NCBI GenBank assembly: GCA_963662155.1
Contig: OY759268.1
Coordinates: 2,233,501-2,297,500, forward strand
Direction of reading: 5' to 3'
From: Lamellibrachia columna
Lineage: Eukaryota > Annelida > Polychaeta > Sabellida > Siboglinidae
DNA length: 64,000 bases
Position numbers and translations under genes: made by a program. The notes under the pieces were generated by a model. The model made no database searches and had not been told where the DNA came from. It was given only the letters and a program-made list of their open reading frames with translations. Below, in pieces: positions 13,256-25,892 of the stretch (position 1 is the first letter of the stretch; each line of letters begins with the position of its first letter).

Positions 13256-15310
13256 TGGTCTCCCTGGTCTCCATGGTCTACTTGGTCTCCCTACTCTCTC
13301 TCCCTGGTCTCCATGGTCTCTCTGGTCTCCATGGTCTACCTAGTCTCCTTGGTTTCCCTACTCTCCCTCCATGGTATCCCTGGTCTCCATGGTGTACCTA
13401 GTCTCCTTGGTCTCCCTACTCTCCCTCCATGGTATCCCTGGTCTCCATGGTCTACCTAGTCTCCTTGGTCTCCCTACTCTCTCTCCATTGTCTCTCTGGT
13501 CTCCATGGTCTGCCTAGTCGCCCTTGGTCTCCCTACTCTCCCTCCATGGTCTACCTGGTCTCCATGGTCTACCTAGTCTCCTTGGTCTCCCTACTCTCCC
13601 TCCATGGTATCCCTGGTCTCCATGGTCTACCTAGTCTCCTTGGTCTCCCTACACTCTCTCCATTGTCTCTCTGGTCTCCATGGTCTGCCTAGTCTCCTTG
13701 GTCTCCCTACTCTCCCTCCATGGTATCCCTGGTCTCCATGGTCTACCTAGTCTCCTTGGTTTCCCTACTCTCCCTCCATGGTATCCATGGTCTACCTAGT
13801 CTCCTTGGTCTCCCTACTCTCCCTCCATGGTATCCCTGGTCTCCATGGTGTACCTAGTCTCCTTGGTCTCCCTACTCTCCCTCCATGGTATCCCTGGTCT
13901 CCATGGTCTACCTAGTCTCCTTGGTCTCCCTACTCTCTCTCCATGGTCTACCTAGTCTCCTTGGTCTCCCTAATCTCCCTCCATGGTATCCATGGTCTAC
14001 CTAGTCTCCTTGGTCCCCCTACTCTCCCTCCATGGTATCCCTGGTCTCCATGGTCTACCTAGTCTCCTTGGTTTCCCTACTCTCCCTCCATGGTATCCCT
14101 GGTCTCCATGGTGTACCTAGTCTCCTTGGTCTCCCTACTCTCTCTCCATGGTATCCCTGGTCTCCATGGTCTACCTAGTCTCCTTGGTCTCCCTACTCTC
14201 TCTCCATTGTCTCTCTGGTCTCCATGGTCTGCCTAGTCTCCTTGGTCTCCCTAATCTCCCTCCATGGTATCCATGGTCTCCATGGTCTACCTAGTTTCCT
14301 TGGTCTCCCTACTCTCCCTCCATGGTATCCCTGGTCTCCATGGTGTACCTAGTCTCCTTGGTCTCCCTACTCTCCCTCCATGGTATCCCTGGTCTCCATG
14401 GTCTACCTAGTCTCCTTGGTCTCCCTACTCTCTCTCCATGGTCTACCTAGCCTCCTTGGTCTCCCTACTCTCCCTCCATGGTATCCATGGTCTACCTAGT
14501 CTCCTTGGTCCCCCTACTCTCCCTCCATGGTATCCCTGGTCTCCATGGTCTACCTAGTCTCCTTGGTCTCCATACTCTCCCTCCATGGTATCCATGGTCT
14601 CCATGGTCTACCTAGTCTCCTTGGTCTCCCTACTCTCCCTCCATGGTATCCATGGTCTACCTAATCTCCTTGGTCTCCCTACTCTCTCTCCATGGTATCC
14701 CTGGTCTCCATGGTCTACCTAGCCTCCTTGGTCTCCCTACTCTCTCTCCATGGTATCCCTGGTCTCCATGGTCTACCTAGTCTCCTTGGTCTCCCTACTC
14801 TCTCTCCATGGTATCCCTGGTCTCCATGGTCTACCTAGCCTCCTTGATCTCCCTACTCTCCCTCCATGGTATCCATGGTCTACCTAGTCTCCTTGGTCCC
14901 CCTACTCTCCCTCCATGGTATCCCTGGTCTCCATGATCTACCTAGTCTCCTTGGTCTCCCTACTCTCCCTCCATGGTATCCATGGTCTACCTAGTCTCCT
15001 TGGTCTCCATACTCTCCCTCCATGGTATCCATGGTCTCCATGGTCTACCTAGTCTCCTTGGTCTCCCTACTCTCTCTCCATGGTATCCATGGTCTCCATG
15101 GTCTACCTAGTCTCCTTGGTCTCCCTACTCTCTCTCCATGGTACCCCTGGTCTCCATGGTCTACCTAGTCTCCTTGGTCTCCCTACTCTCTCTCCATGGT
15201 ATCCCTGGTCTACCTAGTCTCCTTGGTCTCCCTACTCTCTCTCCATGGTATCCCTGGTCTCCATGGTCTACTTAGTCTCCTTGGTCTCCCTACTCTCTCT
15301 CCATGGTCTT
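13256..15310. repeat. CCATGG-rich tandem repeat, about 2.05 kb
   Basis: Built from CTCCATGGTCTACCTAGTCT, CCTTGGTCTCCCTACTCTC and TCCATGGTATCCCTGGT blocks, with a basic period of about 55-60 bp and many deletion variants. The CTCCATGGTCT half recurs at 13310-13350, indicating an older internal duplication. Strand bias is strong: almost no purine runs on this strand. Confidence 0.92.
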
Positions 15311-15424
15311 CTCTATCCAGGCTTTGGTTGCCAAGCAACCAGCTCTCTCGCCGCATCTTTACTTCTGCAACAGTCACCTGCCAATTGAGCCTCCGTTTGA
15401 TTGTCTCTGAGATCTTCAGTGTTT

Positions 15425-15836
15425 CCACGTATCATCCTCTACTTGTGATGTGTCCAGGAGGTGTTTATGTAGATGCTGATGTATCATCCTCTACTTGTGA
15501 TGTGTCCAGGAGGTTTTGATGTAGATGTAGATGTATCATTCTCTACTTGTGATGTGTCCAGGAGGTGTTGATGTAGATGTAGATGTATCATCCTCTACTT
15601 GTGATGTGTCCAGGAGGTGTTGATGTAGATGTTGATGTATTATCCTCTACTAGTGATGTGTCCAGGAGGTGTTGATGTAGATGTTGATGTATCATCCTCT
15701 ACTAGTGATGTGTCCAGGAGGTGTTGATGTAGATGTTGATGTATCATCCTCTACTTGTGATGTATCCAGGAGGTGTTGATGTAGATGTTGATGTATCATT
15801 CTCTACTTGTGATGTGTCCAGGAGGTGTTGATGTAG
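15425..15836. repeat. 52-bp tandem repeat, 8 copies
   Basis: Units contain TGTATCATCCTCTACTTGTG and GTGTCCAGGAGGTGTTGATG. Starts about 115 bp after the CCATGG array, with unique sequence between. Confidence 0.92.
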
Positions 15837-16068
15837 CAGTTGTCTGTAGCATCCAATCAGTCTCAGTCCTGCACACTTCTGGTGCTCGTCCATATATCTG
15901 TCCCATCAACCAGGACAGTTTCAAACACCTTCTCTCAACATTATCTAAGATCATCAGTTCAGTTGGACTTCCAAATCTTCTCTAAACTCTTGCAGGCTGC
16001 CCAAGCAATTGAAAGGTCATAGGATATATCCCTAAATACAGCCAAAATTATCATGACAAAAACTAAAT

Positions 16069-16133
<65 letters not shown>

Positions 16134-16255
16134 GTTGTGAATTAAAAGTACATATAGAGAGAAGAACAAAATATTTTAATTATAAATATACACACTTATT
16201 TTGCAGTAAAAGTACATGTAATATATATATATATATATATAAACTATTAGAATGT

Positions 16256-16308
<53 letters not shown>

Positions 16309-16625
16309 AAACACGGAAATGGCTATGGCCAGGGAAGAAAAAAATGAAAGACTCTGGTAAAACAACAGGTGAAGACATCTGCCAACAAAGTCTACTGTAT
16401 AAATGTTGCTGCAGCTGCGACCTTCAATTGCAATAAAGACAAGCAAGCATGCTAAACATGCCTGATGGTGCACTTCTGTGTAGACAGACCTGATGGTCTC
16501 ACCCAGCGGTCTGTCTTTGATTCTCTGCCTCTTGGGGGTGCCGCAGTCAAACTCTCATTCCAACTGCCAACAGAGAGGTTTCTAAAAAACCTCCTACAAC
16601 TTGTCAATTGAGCAAGCTACAAGTG
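15837..16625. other. Intergenic with TA microsatellites
   Basis: No gene recognised. Three (TA)n tracts lie at about 16069-16130, 16218-16241 and 16256-16305. A plus-strand 66-codon frame near 15785 is mostly repeat overhang. Confidence 0.5.
16069..16305. repeat. (TA)n microsatellites, three tracts
   Basis: Pure TA runs of about 60, 24 and 50 bp separated by AT-rich spacers. Confidence 0.95.
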
Positions 16626-17160
16626 GACCACGACTGCACCACCTCCATGGGATAGAAGGGATGACTGCACCACCTCCATGGGATAGAAGGGATGACTGCA
16701 CCACCTCCATGGGATAGAAGGGATGACTGCACCACCTTCATGGGATAGAAGGGATGACTGCACCACCTCCATGGGATAGAAGGGATGACTGCACCACCTC
16801 CATGGGATAGAAGGGATGACTGCACCATCTCCATGGGATAGAAGGGATGACGGCACTGCTTCCATGAGCTAGAAGGGATGACTGCACCATCTCCATGGGA
16901 TAGAAGGGATGACGGCACTGCTTCCATGAGCTAGATGGGATGAATGCACCACCTCCATGGGTTAGAAGGGTTGACGGCAATGCTTCCATGGGCTAGGATG
17001 GATGACTGCACCACCTCCATGGGATAGAAGGGATGACTGCACCATCTCCATGGGATAGAAGGGATGACTGCACCACCTCCATGGGATAGAAGGGATGATG
17101 GCACTGCTTCCATGAGCTAGAAGGGATGTCTGCACTGCCTCCATGGGCTAGAAGGGATGT
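16626..17160. repeat. 31-bp tandem repeat, about 17 copies
   Basis: Units contain GACTGCACCACCTCCATGGG and ATAGAAGGGATG. The right half has GGCACTGCTTCCATGAGCTA variants. Four overlapping minus-strand frames are array by-products. Confidence 0.93.
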
Positions 17161-17607
17161 CTATAGGACTACAATAAGAATTCTACATCTAGTGTTTGTT
17201 TGGTAACAGTCATACTACGACTAGGAGCATTATTATAAATTTAAGACAGCATGATACAAACACACTTCAAACATTTCAAATAAATGTTAATATCTTTGCT
17301 TGATTTCATTCAACTCTGAACTGTGTAACATTTACTGGAGATAGGAATGTCTAAATAAATTCCACAAGGAGTTCTTTTCAACCCGATTTCCATAAGTATA
17401 ATAATTATATATATGGTGCTTTAGTATGACTGCTAGGTATTATAACTGCTAGGTATTATAATTATTACTATCATTACATAAGGATCATCTTCTCTGTTGA
17501 AATGCACAGTTTATCATCAACATTGACTAACAACCTCAGATTATGTTACAATTACACTGCAAGTTATCCTGCATAATTCTGAGTTGCTGTATCTCAATGT
17601 ATCACAA
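17161..17607. other. No gene seen
   Basis: AT-rich unique sequence, with a CTGCTAGGTATTATAA motif duplicated at 17430-17462. Confidence 0.4.
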
Positions 17608-20600
17608 GCTTAGCTTCTCTGCCATGTCTGCATGCAATGTCTAACAGAAAGCTTAACTTCTCTGTCATGTCTGCAGGCAACGTCTAACAGAAAGCTTAGC
17701 TTCTCTGCCATGTCTGCAGGCAACGTCTAACAGAAAGCATAACTTCTCTGCCATGTCTGCAGGCAATGTCTAACAGAAAGCTTAACTTCTCTGCCACGTC
17801 TGCATGCAACGTCTAACAGAAAGCTTAGCTTCTCTGCCATGTCTGCATGCAACGTCTAACAGAAAGCTTAACTTCTCTGCCAAGTCTGCATGCAACGTCT
17901 AACAGAAAGCTTAGCTTCTCTGTCATGTCTGCATGCAACGTCTAACAGAAAGCTTAGCTTCTCTGCCATGTCTGCATGCAACGTCTAACAGAAAGCTTAC
18001 CTTCTCTGCCATGTCTGCATGCAACGTCTAACAGAAAGCTTAGCTTCTCTGCCATGTCTGCATGCAACGTCTAACAGAAAGCTTAACTTCTCTGCCATGT
18101 CTGCATGCAACGTCTAACAGAAAGCTTAGCTTCTCTGCCATGTCTGCATGCAACGTCTAACAGAAAGCTTAACTTCTCTGCCATGTCTGCATGCAATGTC
18201 TAACAGAAAGTTTAACTTCTCTGTCATGTCTGCAGGCAACGTCTAACAGAAAGTTTAACTTCTCTGTCATGTCTGCAGGCAATGTCTAACAGAAAGTTTA
18301 ACTTCTCTGTCATGTCTGCAGGCAATGTCTAACAGAAAGTTTAACTTCTCTGTCATGTCTGCAGGCAATGTCTAACAGAAAGTTTAACTTCTCTGCCATG
18401 TCTGCAGGCAATGTCTAACAGAAAGCTTAACTTCTCTGTCATGTCTGCAGGCAATGTCTAACAGAAAGCTTAACTTCTCTGCCATGTCTGCAGGCAATGT
18501 CTAACAGAAAGCTTAACTTCTCTGCCATGTCTGCAGGCAACGTCTAACAGAAGGCTTAACTTCTCTGTCATGTCTGCAGGCAACGTCTAACAGAAAGCTT
18601 AGCTTCTCTGCCATGTCTGCATGCAATGTCTAACAGAAAGCTTAACTTCTCTGCCATGTCTGCATGCAATGTCTAACAGAAAGCTTAACTTCTCTGCCAT
18701 GTCTGCAGGCAATGTCTAACAGAAAGTTTAACTTCTCTGTCATGTCTGCAGGCAATGTCTAACAGAAAGCTTAACTTCTCTGCCATGTCTGCAGGCAATG
18801 TCTAACAGAAAGTTTAACTTCTCTGTCATGTCTGCAGGCAATGTCTAACAGAAAGCTTAGCTTCTCTGCCATGTCTGCATGCAATGTCTAACAGAAAGCT
18901 TAACTTCTCTGCCATGTCTGCATGCAACGTCTAACAGAAAGCTTAGCTTCTCTGCCATGTCTGCAGGCAATGTCTAACAGAAAGCTTAACTTCTCTGCCA
19001 TGTCTGCAGGCAATGTCTAACAGAAAGCTTAACTTCTCTGCCATGTCTGCATGCAACGTCTAACAGAAAGCTTAACTTCTCTGCCATGTCTGCAGGCAAT
19101 GTCTAACAGAAAGCTTAACTTCTCTGTCATGTCTGCAGGCAACGTCTAACAGAAAGCTTAGCTTCTCTGCCATGTCTGCAGGCAATGTCTAACAGAAAGC
19201 TTAGTTTCTCTGTCATGTCTGCAGGCAACGTCTAACAGAAAGCTTAGTTTCTCTGCCATGTCTGCAGGCAATGTCTAACAGAAAGCTTAACTTCTCTGCC
19301 ATGTCTGCAGGCAATGTCTAACAGAAAGCTTAGCTTCTCTGCCATGTCTGCAGGCAATGTCTAACAGAAAGCTTAACTTCTCTGCCATGTCTGCATGCAA
19401 CGTCTAACAGAAAGCTTAGTTTCTCTGCCATGTCTGCAGGCAATGTCTAACAGAAAGCTTAACTTCTCTGCCATGTCTGCAGGCAATGTCTAACAGAAAG
19501 CTTAGCTTCTCTGTCATGTCTGCATGCAATGTTTAACAGAAAGTTTAACTTCTCTGTCATGTCTGCATGCAATGTCTAACAGAAAGTTTAACTTCTCTGT
19601 CATGTCTGCATGCAACGTCTAACAGAAAGCTTAACTTCTCTGTCATGTCTGCAGGCAACGTCTAACAGAAAGTTTAACTTCTCTGCCATGTCTGCAGGCA
19701 ACGTCTAACAGAAAGCTTAGCTTCTCTGCCAAGTCTGCATGCAATGTCTAACAGAAGGCTTAACTTCTCTGCCATGTCTGCAGGCAATGTCTAACAGAAA
19801 GCTTAACTTCTCTGCCATGTCTGCATGCAATGTGTAACAGAAAGCTTAACTTCTCTGCCATGTCTGCAGGCAATGTCTAACAGAAAGCTTAACTTCTCTG
19901 CCATGTCTGCATGCAACGTCTAACAGAAAGCTTAGCTTCTCTGCCATGTCTGCATGCAATGTCTAACAGAAAGCTTAACTTCTCTGTCATGTCTGCATGC
20001 AATGTCTAACAGAAAGCTTAACTTCTCTGCCATGTCTGCAGGCAATGTCTAACAGAAAGCTTAACTTCTCTGCCATGTATGAAGGCAACGTCTAACAGAA
20101 GGCTTAACTTCTCTGTCATGTCTGCAGGCAACGTCTAACAGAAAGCTTAGCTTCTCTGCCATGTCTGCATGCAATGTGTAACAGAAAGCTTAACTTCTCT
20201 GTCATGTCTGCAGGCAATGTCTAACAGAAAGCTTAGCTTCTCTGCCATGTCTGCATGCAATGTCTAACAGAAAGCTTAACTTCTCTGTCATGTCTGCAGA
20301 CAATGTCTAACAGAAAGCTTAGCTTCTCTGCCACGTCTGCATGCAATGTCTAACAGAAAGCTTAACTTCTCTGCCATGTCTGCAGGCAACGTCTAACAGA
20401 AAGCTTAGCTTCTCTGCCACGTCTGCAGGCAACGTCTAACAGAAAGCTTAGCTTCTCTGCCATGTCTGCAGGCAACGTCTAACAGAAAGCTTAACTTCTC
20501 TGCCATGTCTGCAGGCAACGTCTAACAGAAAGCTTAACTTCTCTGCCATGTCTGCATGCAACGTCTAACAGAAAGCTTAACTTCTCTGCCAAGTCTGCAT

Positions 20601-21606
20601 GCAACGTCTAACAGAAAGCTTAACTTCTCTGCCATGTCTGCATGCAACGTCTAACAGAAAGCTTAACTTCTCTGCCAAGTCTGCATGCAACGTCTAACAG
20701 AAAGCTTAACTTCTCTGCCATGTCTGCATGCAACGTCTAACAGAAAGCTTAACTTCTCTGCCAAGTCTGCATGCAACGTCTAACAGAAAGCTTAACTTCT
20801 CTGCCATGTCTGCATGCAACGTCTAACAGAAAGCTTAACTTCTCTGCCAAGTCTGCATGCAACGTCTAACAGAAAGCTTAACTTCTCTGCCATGTCTGCA
20901 TGCAACGTCTAACAGAAAGCTTAACTTCTCTGCCAAGTCTGCATGCAACGTCTAACAGAAAGCTTAGCTTCTCTGCCATGTCTGCATGCAACGTCTAACA
21001 GAAAGCTTAACTTCTCTGCCAAGTCTGCATGCAACGTCTAACAGAAAGCTTAACTTCTCTGCCATGTCTGCATGCAACGTCTAACAGAAAGCTTAACTTC
21101 TCTGCCAAGTCTGCAAGCAACGTCTAACAGAAAGCTTAACTTCTCTGCCATGTCTGCATGCAACGTCTAACAGAAAGCTTAACTTCTCTGTCATGTCTGC
21201 ATGCAACGTCTAACAGAAAGCTTAACTTCTCTGTCATGTCTGCATGCAACGTCTAACAGAAAGCTTAACTTCTCTGCCATGTCTGCATGCAACGTCTAAC
21301 AGAAAGCTTAACTTCTCTGCCATGTCTGCAGGCAACGTCTAACAGAAAGCTTAACTTCTCTGCCATGTCTGCATGCAACGTCTAACAGAAAGCTTAACTT
21401 CTCTGCCAAGTCTGCAGGCAACGTCTAACAGAAAGCTTAACTTCTCTGCCATGTCTGCAGGCAACGTCTAACAGAAAGCTTAACTTCTCTGCCAAGTCTG
21501 CAAGCAACGTCTAACAGAAAGCTTAACTTCTCTGCCATGTCTGCAGGCAACGTCTAACAGAAAGCTTAACTTCTCTGCCAAGTCTGCAGGCAACGTCTAA
21601 CAGAAA
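17608..21606. repeat. 43-bp satellite-like array, about 93 copies (4 kb)
   Basis: Units contain AACAGAAAGCTTAACTTCTC and TGCCATGTCTGCAGGCAATG. Variant sites are CTTAAC/CTTAGC, GCCATG/GTCATG/GCCAAG, GCAGGC/GCATGC and AATGTC/AACGTC. Nearly every unit has a HindIII-type AAGCTT. GCAGGCAATG types dominate the middle and GCATGCAACG the right. From about 20560 to 21170, GCCATG and GCCAAG units strictly alternate, an 86-bp higher-order repeat. The 43-bp period and a TAA in each unit close all frames. Confidence 0.96.
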
Positions 21607-22314
21607 GACGCAGTCAGTATTAGCTCCTGTGTCCAGTGACATCAAACTGAACTTACCTGATAGTGTCTCACCTCACTGGATGACGTCATTCCAACCGCTG
21701 GATGACAGGTGTAGGTTAACATAACAACATCAAACACACCTTCATTTTCATTGTATGAATAACTTGCCTGTCCTTTCACGTATAAATTACACAGAATGGT
21801 CATCTCTCCAGGGTCAGTTTACACAAGTGATTTTTATCCGATTATGTCACAAGATGACACACCAACAAATCACGCATTTACACAAGTGACATATCTACAC
21901 ACTGGGAGTGTGACCTATTGACTCATGCCAATCACGACAAGGGCAGCCACAGTTTCAAAAATCACACTATAATGTTTTAACTGGTTCTTTCGGTGACAAG
22001 TCTACCCTATTTGCTGGCCCCTGTGAACCCTCTACAGATCTGACAGACAACTCTCTACAGTCAAGTGTTTATCGAAAACCTTCTACAAAAATATTAAGAC
22101 ATACTTTTTGAAATTACATTTCCACCCTAAATCCTTGGCAGTCCCTCGCTCTAATGATTCCAGTTTGTTGTGCCTTTGAGTTCAGTTCTTTAGGACTTAA
22201 ATGCTATAGAAGTATTATTATTATTATTATCTTAAAAACATGTGTTGTAATACGGAACTATATTCTTACTGTAATACGGAACTATATTCTTACTGTACGT
22301 ACTTTTTTTATTTT
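21607..22314. other. No gene seen
   Basis: Unique-looking sequence with an ATT microsatellite at about 22215-22230 and a 24-bp duplication (ACGGAACTATATTCTTACTG) at 22252-22298. Confidence 0.45.
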
Positions 22315-22690
22315 ACAACATGGTTATTTGGGTGTCCAGCCGGCCTGTTTAATAAGCATTACCTTAGCAAACATGGTTATTTGGGTGTCCAGCCGGCCTG
22401 TTTAATAAGCATTACCTTAGCAAACATGGTTATTTGGGTGTCCAGCCGGCCTGTTTAATAAGCATTACCTTAGCAAACATGGTTATTTGGGTGTCCAGCT
22501 GGCCTGTTTAATAAGCATTAACTTAGCAAACATGGTTATTTGGGTGTCCAGCCTGCCTGTTTAATAAGCATTACCTTAGCAAACATGGTTATTTGGGTGT
22601 CCAGCTGGCCTGTTTAATAAGCATTAACTTAGCAAACATGGTTATTTGGGTGTCCAGCCGGCCTGTTTAATAAGCATTACCTTAGCAAAC
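22315..22690. repeat. 54-bp tandem repeat, 7 copies
   Basis: Units contain CATGGTTATTTGGGTGTCCA and GCCTGTTTAATAAGCATTA. CCAGCCGG/CCAGCTGG and TACC/AACTT variants alternate in the right half. Confidence 0.94.
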
Positions 22691-23329
22691 ATTTATCAAA
22701 TTTCAATAACTTGCCGATGAGCAATGTGAAGGTAAACTACACAAACGCACTGAGACGTGACACTGAGACGTGACACTGAGATGTGACACTGGTATGTGAC
22801 ACTGGTATGTCTACAGTGTCACGGTTCAGTGCTTCACATTGTGCAGTTTCACATTGCAGTTTCACATTTCAAATGGTTGCACACACAAGGCACGTACATT
22901 TGCTCTAGGAATTTGTTGTTTGACCAGCACACTATACCACTAATTACCACGTAGTACCACTAGGTACCATATAGTACCACTAGATACCATTATAGTATGA
23001 CCATGTACTGTTCCACTGGGTACGGTGTCTAACATAAGCACGGCCTTGATGTGAGGGAATCACCATTTTTAAAACTAATACATTTCACCAACCCCGCTAG
23101 CGTCAGCTCCTGGCTTGTGAGATACTGCTTGTCTCAGCTGGTTCCTGTCTGTAACTGCCAGCATCACGCCTTGATAGCAGAACTGTCATTAAGTACATCT
23201 GTCTATGGCAACTGTTTTGTCTGTGGAGAAGGTCAATACCAGTCTTTCAGATCTCTTTCACTACACATCCTTGTATCTCAATTTAGGTTGCAAGCCAGTA
23301 TTTATGTAATACCCAATACAGGAACATCC
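22691..23329. other. Intergenic, small repeats only
   Basis: A 13-bp motif CACTGAGACGTGA x3, then ACTGGTATGTGAC x2, at 22748-22812. TACCACTAGGTACCATATAG-type repeats lie at 22935-22995. A 94-codon plus-strand frame (23051-23335) is not recognisable. Confidence 0.5.
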
Positions 23330-25800
23330 ACTTGAATACTGTGGTTGGTAATAGAATGTAAGAGAATACTGTGGTTGGTAATATAATGTAATATAATACT
23401 GTGGTTGGTAATAGAATATTGTGGTTGGTAATAGAATATTGTGGTTGGTAATAGAATACTGTGGTTGGTAATAGAATATTGTGGTTGGTAATAGAATGTA
23501 GTATAATAGTTGTGGTTGGTAACAGAATGTAATATAATATTGTGGTTTGTAATATAATACTGTGGTTGGTAATAGAATGTAATATAATACTGTGGTTGGT
23601 AATATAATGTTATAGAATACTGCGGTTGGTAATAGAATGTATAGAATACTGTGATTGGTAATAGAATGTAGTATAATAGTTGTGGTTGGTAACAGAATGT
23701 AGTATAATAGTTGTGGTTGGTAATATAATACTGTGGTTGGTAATAGAATGTAGTATAATAGTTGTGGTTGGTAATATAATGTAATATAATATTGTGGTTG
23801 GTAATATAATATTGTGGTTGGTAATAGAATGTAGTATAATATTGTGGTTGGTAATAGAACGTAATATAATACTGTGGTTGGTAATAGAATGAAGTATAAT
23901 AGTTGTGGTTGGTAATATAATGTAGTATAATAGTTGTGGTTGGTAATATAATGTAATATAATACTGTGGTTGGTAATAGAATGTAGTATAATAGTTGTGG
24001 TTGGTAATATAATGTAATATAATACTGTGGTTGGTAATAGAATGTAGTATAATAGTTGTGGTTGGTAATAGAATGTAGTATAATAGTTGTGGTTGGTAAT
24101 ATAATGTAATATAATAATGTGGTTGGTAATAGAATGTAGTATAATAGTTGTGGTTGGTAATAAAATGTAATATAATATTGTGGTTGGTAATATAATGTAA
24201 TATAATACTGTGGTTGGTAATATAATGTAGTATAATATTGTGGTTGGTAATATAATGTAATATAATACTGTGGTTGGTAATAGAATGTAATATAATATTG
24301 TGGTTGGTAATATAATGTAATATAATACTGTGGTTGGTAATAGAATGTAGTATAATATTGTGGTTGGTAATAGAATGTAATATAATACTGTGGTTGGTAA
24401 TAGAATGTAGTATAATAATTGTGGTTGGTAATAGAATGTAGTATAATAGTTGTGGTTGGTAATATAATGTAATATAATACTGTGGTTGGTAATATAGTGT
24501 AGTATAATATTGTAGTTGGTAATAGAATGTAATATAATACTGTGGTTAGTAATAGAATGTAATATAATATTGTGGTTGGTAATATAATGTAATATAATAC
24601 TGTGGTTGGTAATATAATATTGTGGTTGGTAATAGAATGTAATATAATACTGTGGTTGGTAATATAATGTAATATAATACTGTGGTTGGTAATAGAATGT
24701 TATAGAATACTGTGGTTGGTAATAGAATGTTATAGAATACTGTGATTGGTAATAGAATGTAGTATAATAGTTGTGGTTGGTAACAGAATGTAGTGTAATA
24801 GTTGTGGTTGGTAATATAATACTGTGGTTGGTAATAGAATGTAGTATAATAGTTGTGGTTGGTAATAGAATGTAATATAATATTGTGGTTGGTAATATAA
24901 TGTAATATAATATTGTGGTTGGTAATAGAATGTAGCATAATATTGTGGTTGGTAATAGAATGTAGTATAATAGTTGTGGTTGGTAATAGAATGTAGTATA
25001 ATAGTTGTGGTTGGTAATATAATGTAGTATAATAGTTGTGGTTGGTAATAGAATGTAGTATAATAGTTGTGGTTGGTAATATAATGTAATATAATAATGT
25101 GGTTGGTAATAGAATGTAGTATAATAGTTGTGGTTGGTAATAAAATGTAATATAATATTGTGGTTGGTAATATAATGTAATATAATACTGTGGTTGGTAA
25201 TATAATGTAGTATAATACTGTGGTTGGTAATAGAATGTAATATAATATTGTGGTTGGTAATATAATGTAATATAATACTGTGGTTGGTAATAGAATGTAG
25301 TATAATATTGTGGTTGGTAATAGAATGTAATATAATACTGTGGTTGGTAATAGAATGTAGTATAATAGTTGTGGTTGGTAATAGAATGTAGTATAATAGT
25401 TGTGGTTGGTAATATAATGTAATATAATACTGTGGTTGGTAATATAGTGTAGTATAATATTGTGGTTGGTAATAGAATGTAATATAATACTGTGGTTGGT
25501 AATATAATGTAATATAATATTGTGGTTGGTAATATAATGTAATATAATACTGTGGTTGGTAATATAATGTAGTATAATATTGTGGTTGGTAATAGAATGT
25601 AATATAATACTGTGGTTGGTAATATAATACTGTGGTTGGTAATAGAATGTAATATAATATTGTGGTTGGTAATAGAATGTATTATAATACTGTGGTTGAT
25701 AATAGAATGTTATAGAATACTGTGGTTGGTAATAGAATGTAATATAATATTGTGGTTTGTAATATAATGTAATAGAATACTGTGGTTGGTAACAAAATGT
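23330..25800. repeat. 28-31-bp AT-rich tandem array, about 85 copies
   Basis: Units are TGTGGTTGGTAATAGAATGT plus a variable AGTATAATAGT/AATATAATAC tail. Rare variants (GTGATTGG; GGTAACAGAATG; ATAATAATGTGG) recur in the same order about 1.0-1.1 kb apart, showing that a large block was duplicated inside the array. A 371-codon minus-strand frame is a by-product. Confidence 0.94.
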
Positions 25801-25892
25801 ATTATGAAGACTCGAACACAAATGTTTCTTAAAAGTTTCTTCCAAAATTAATTTTTTTCGCTAATTTCATTTCAAATTAATATTGTGAAAAA

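Noticed and set aside
24546..25845. Minus-strand frame of 371 codons, rich in Tyr and Thr
   Set aside because: By-product of the 28-31-bp AT-rich array; no domain, no conserved start.
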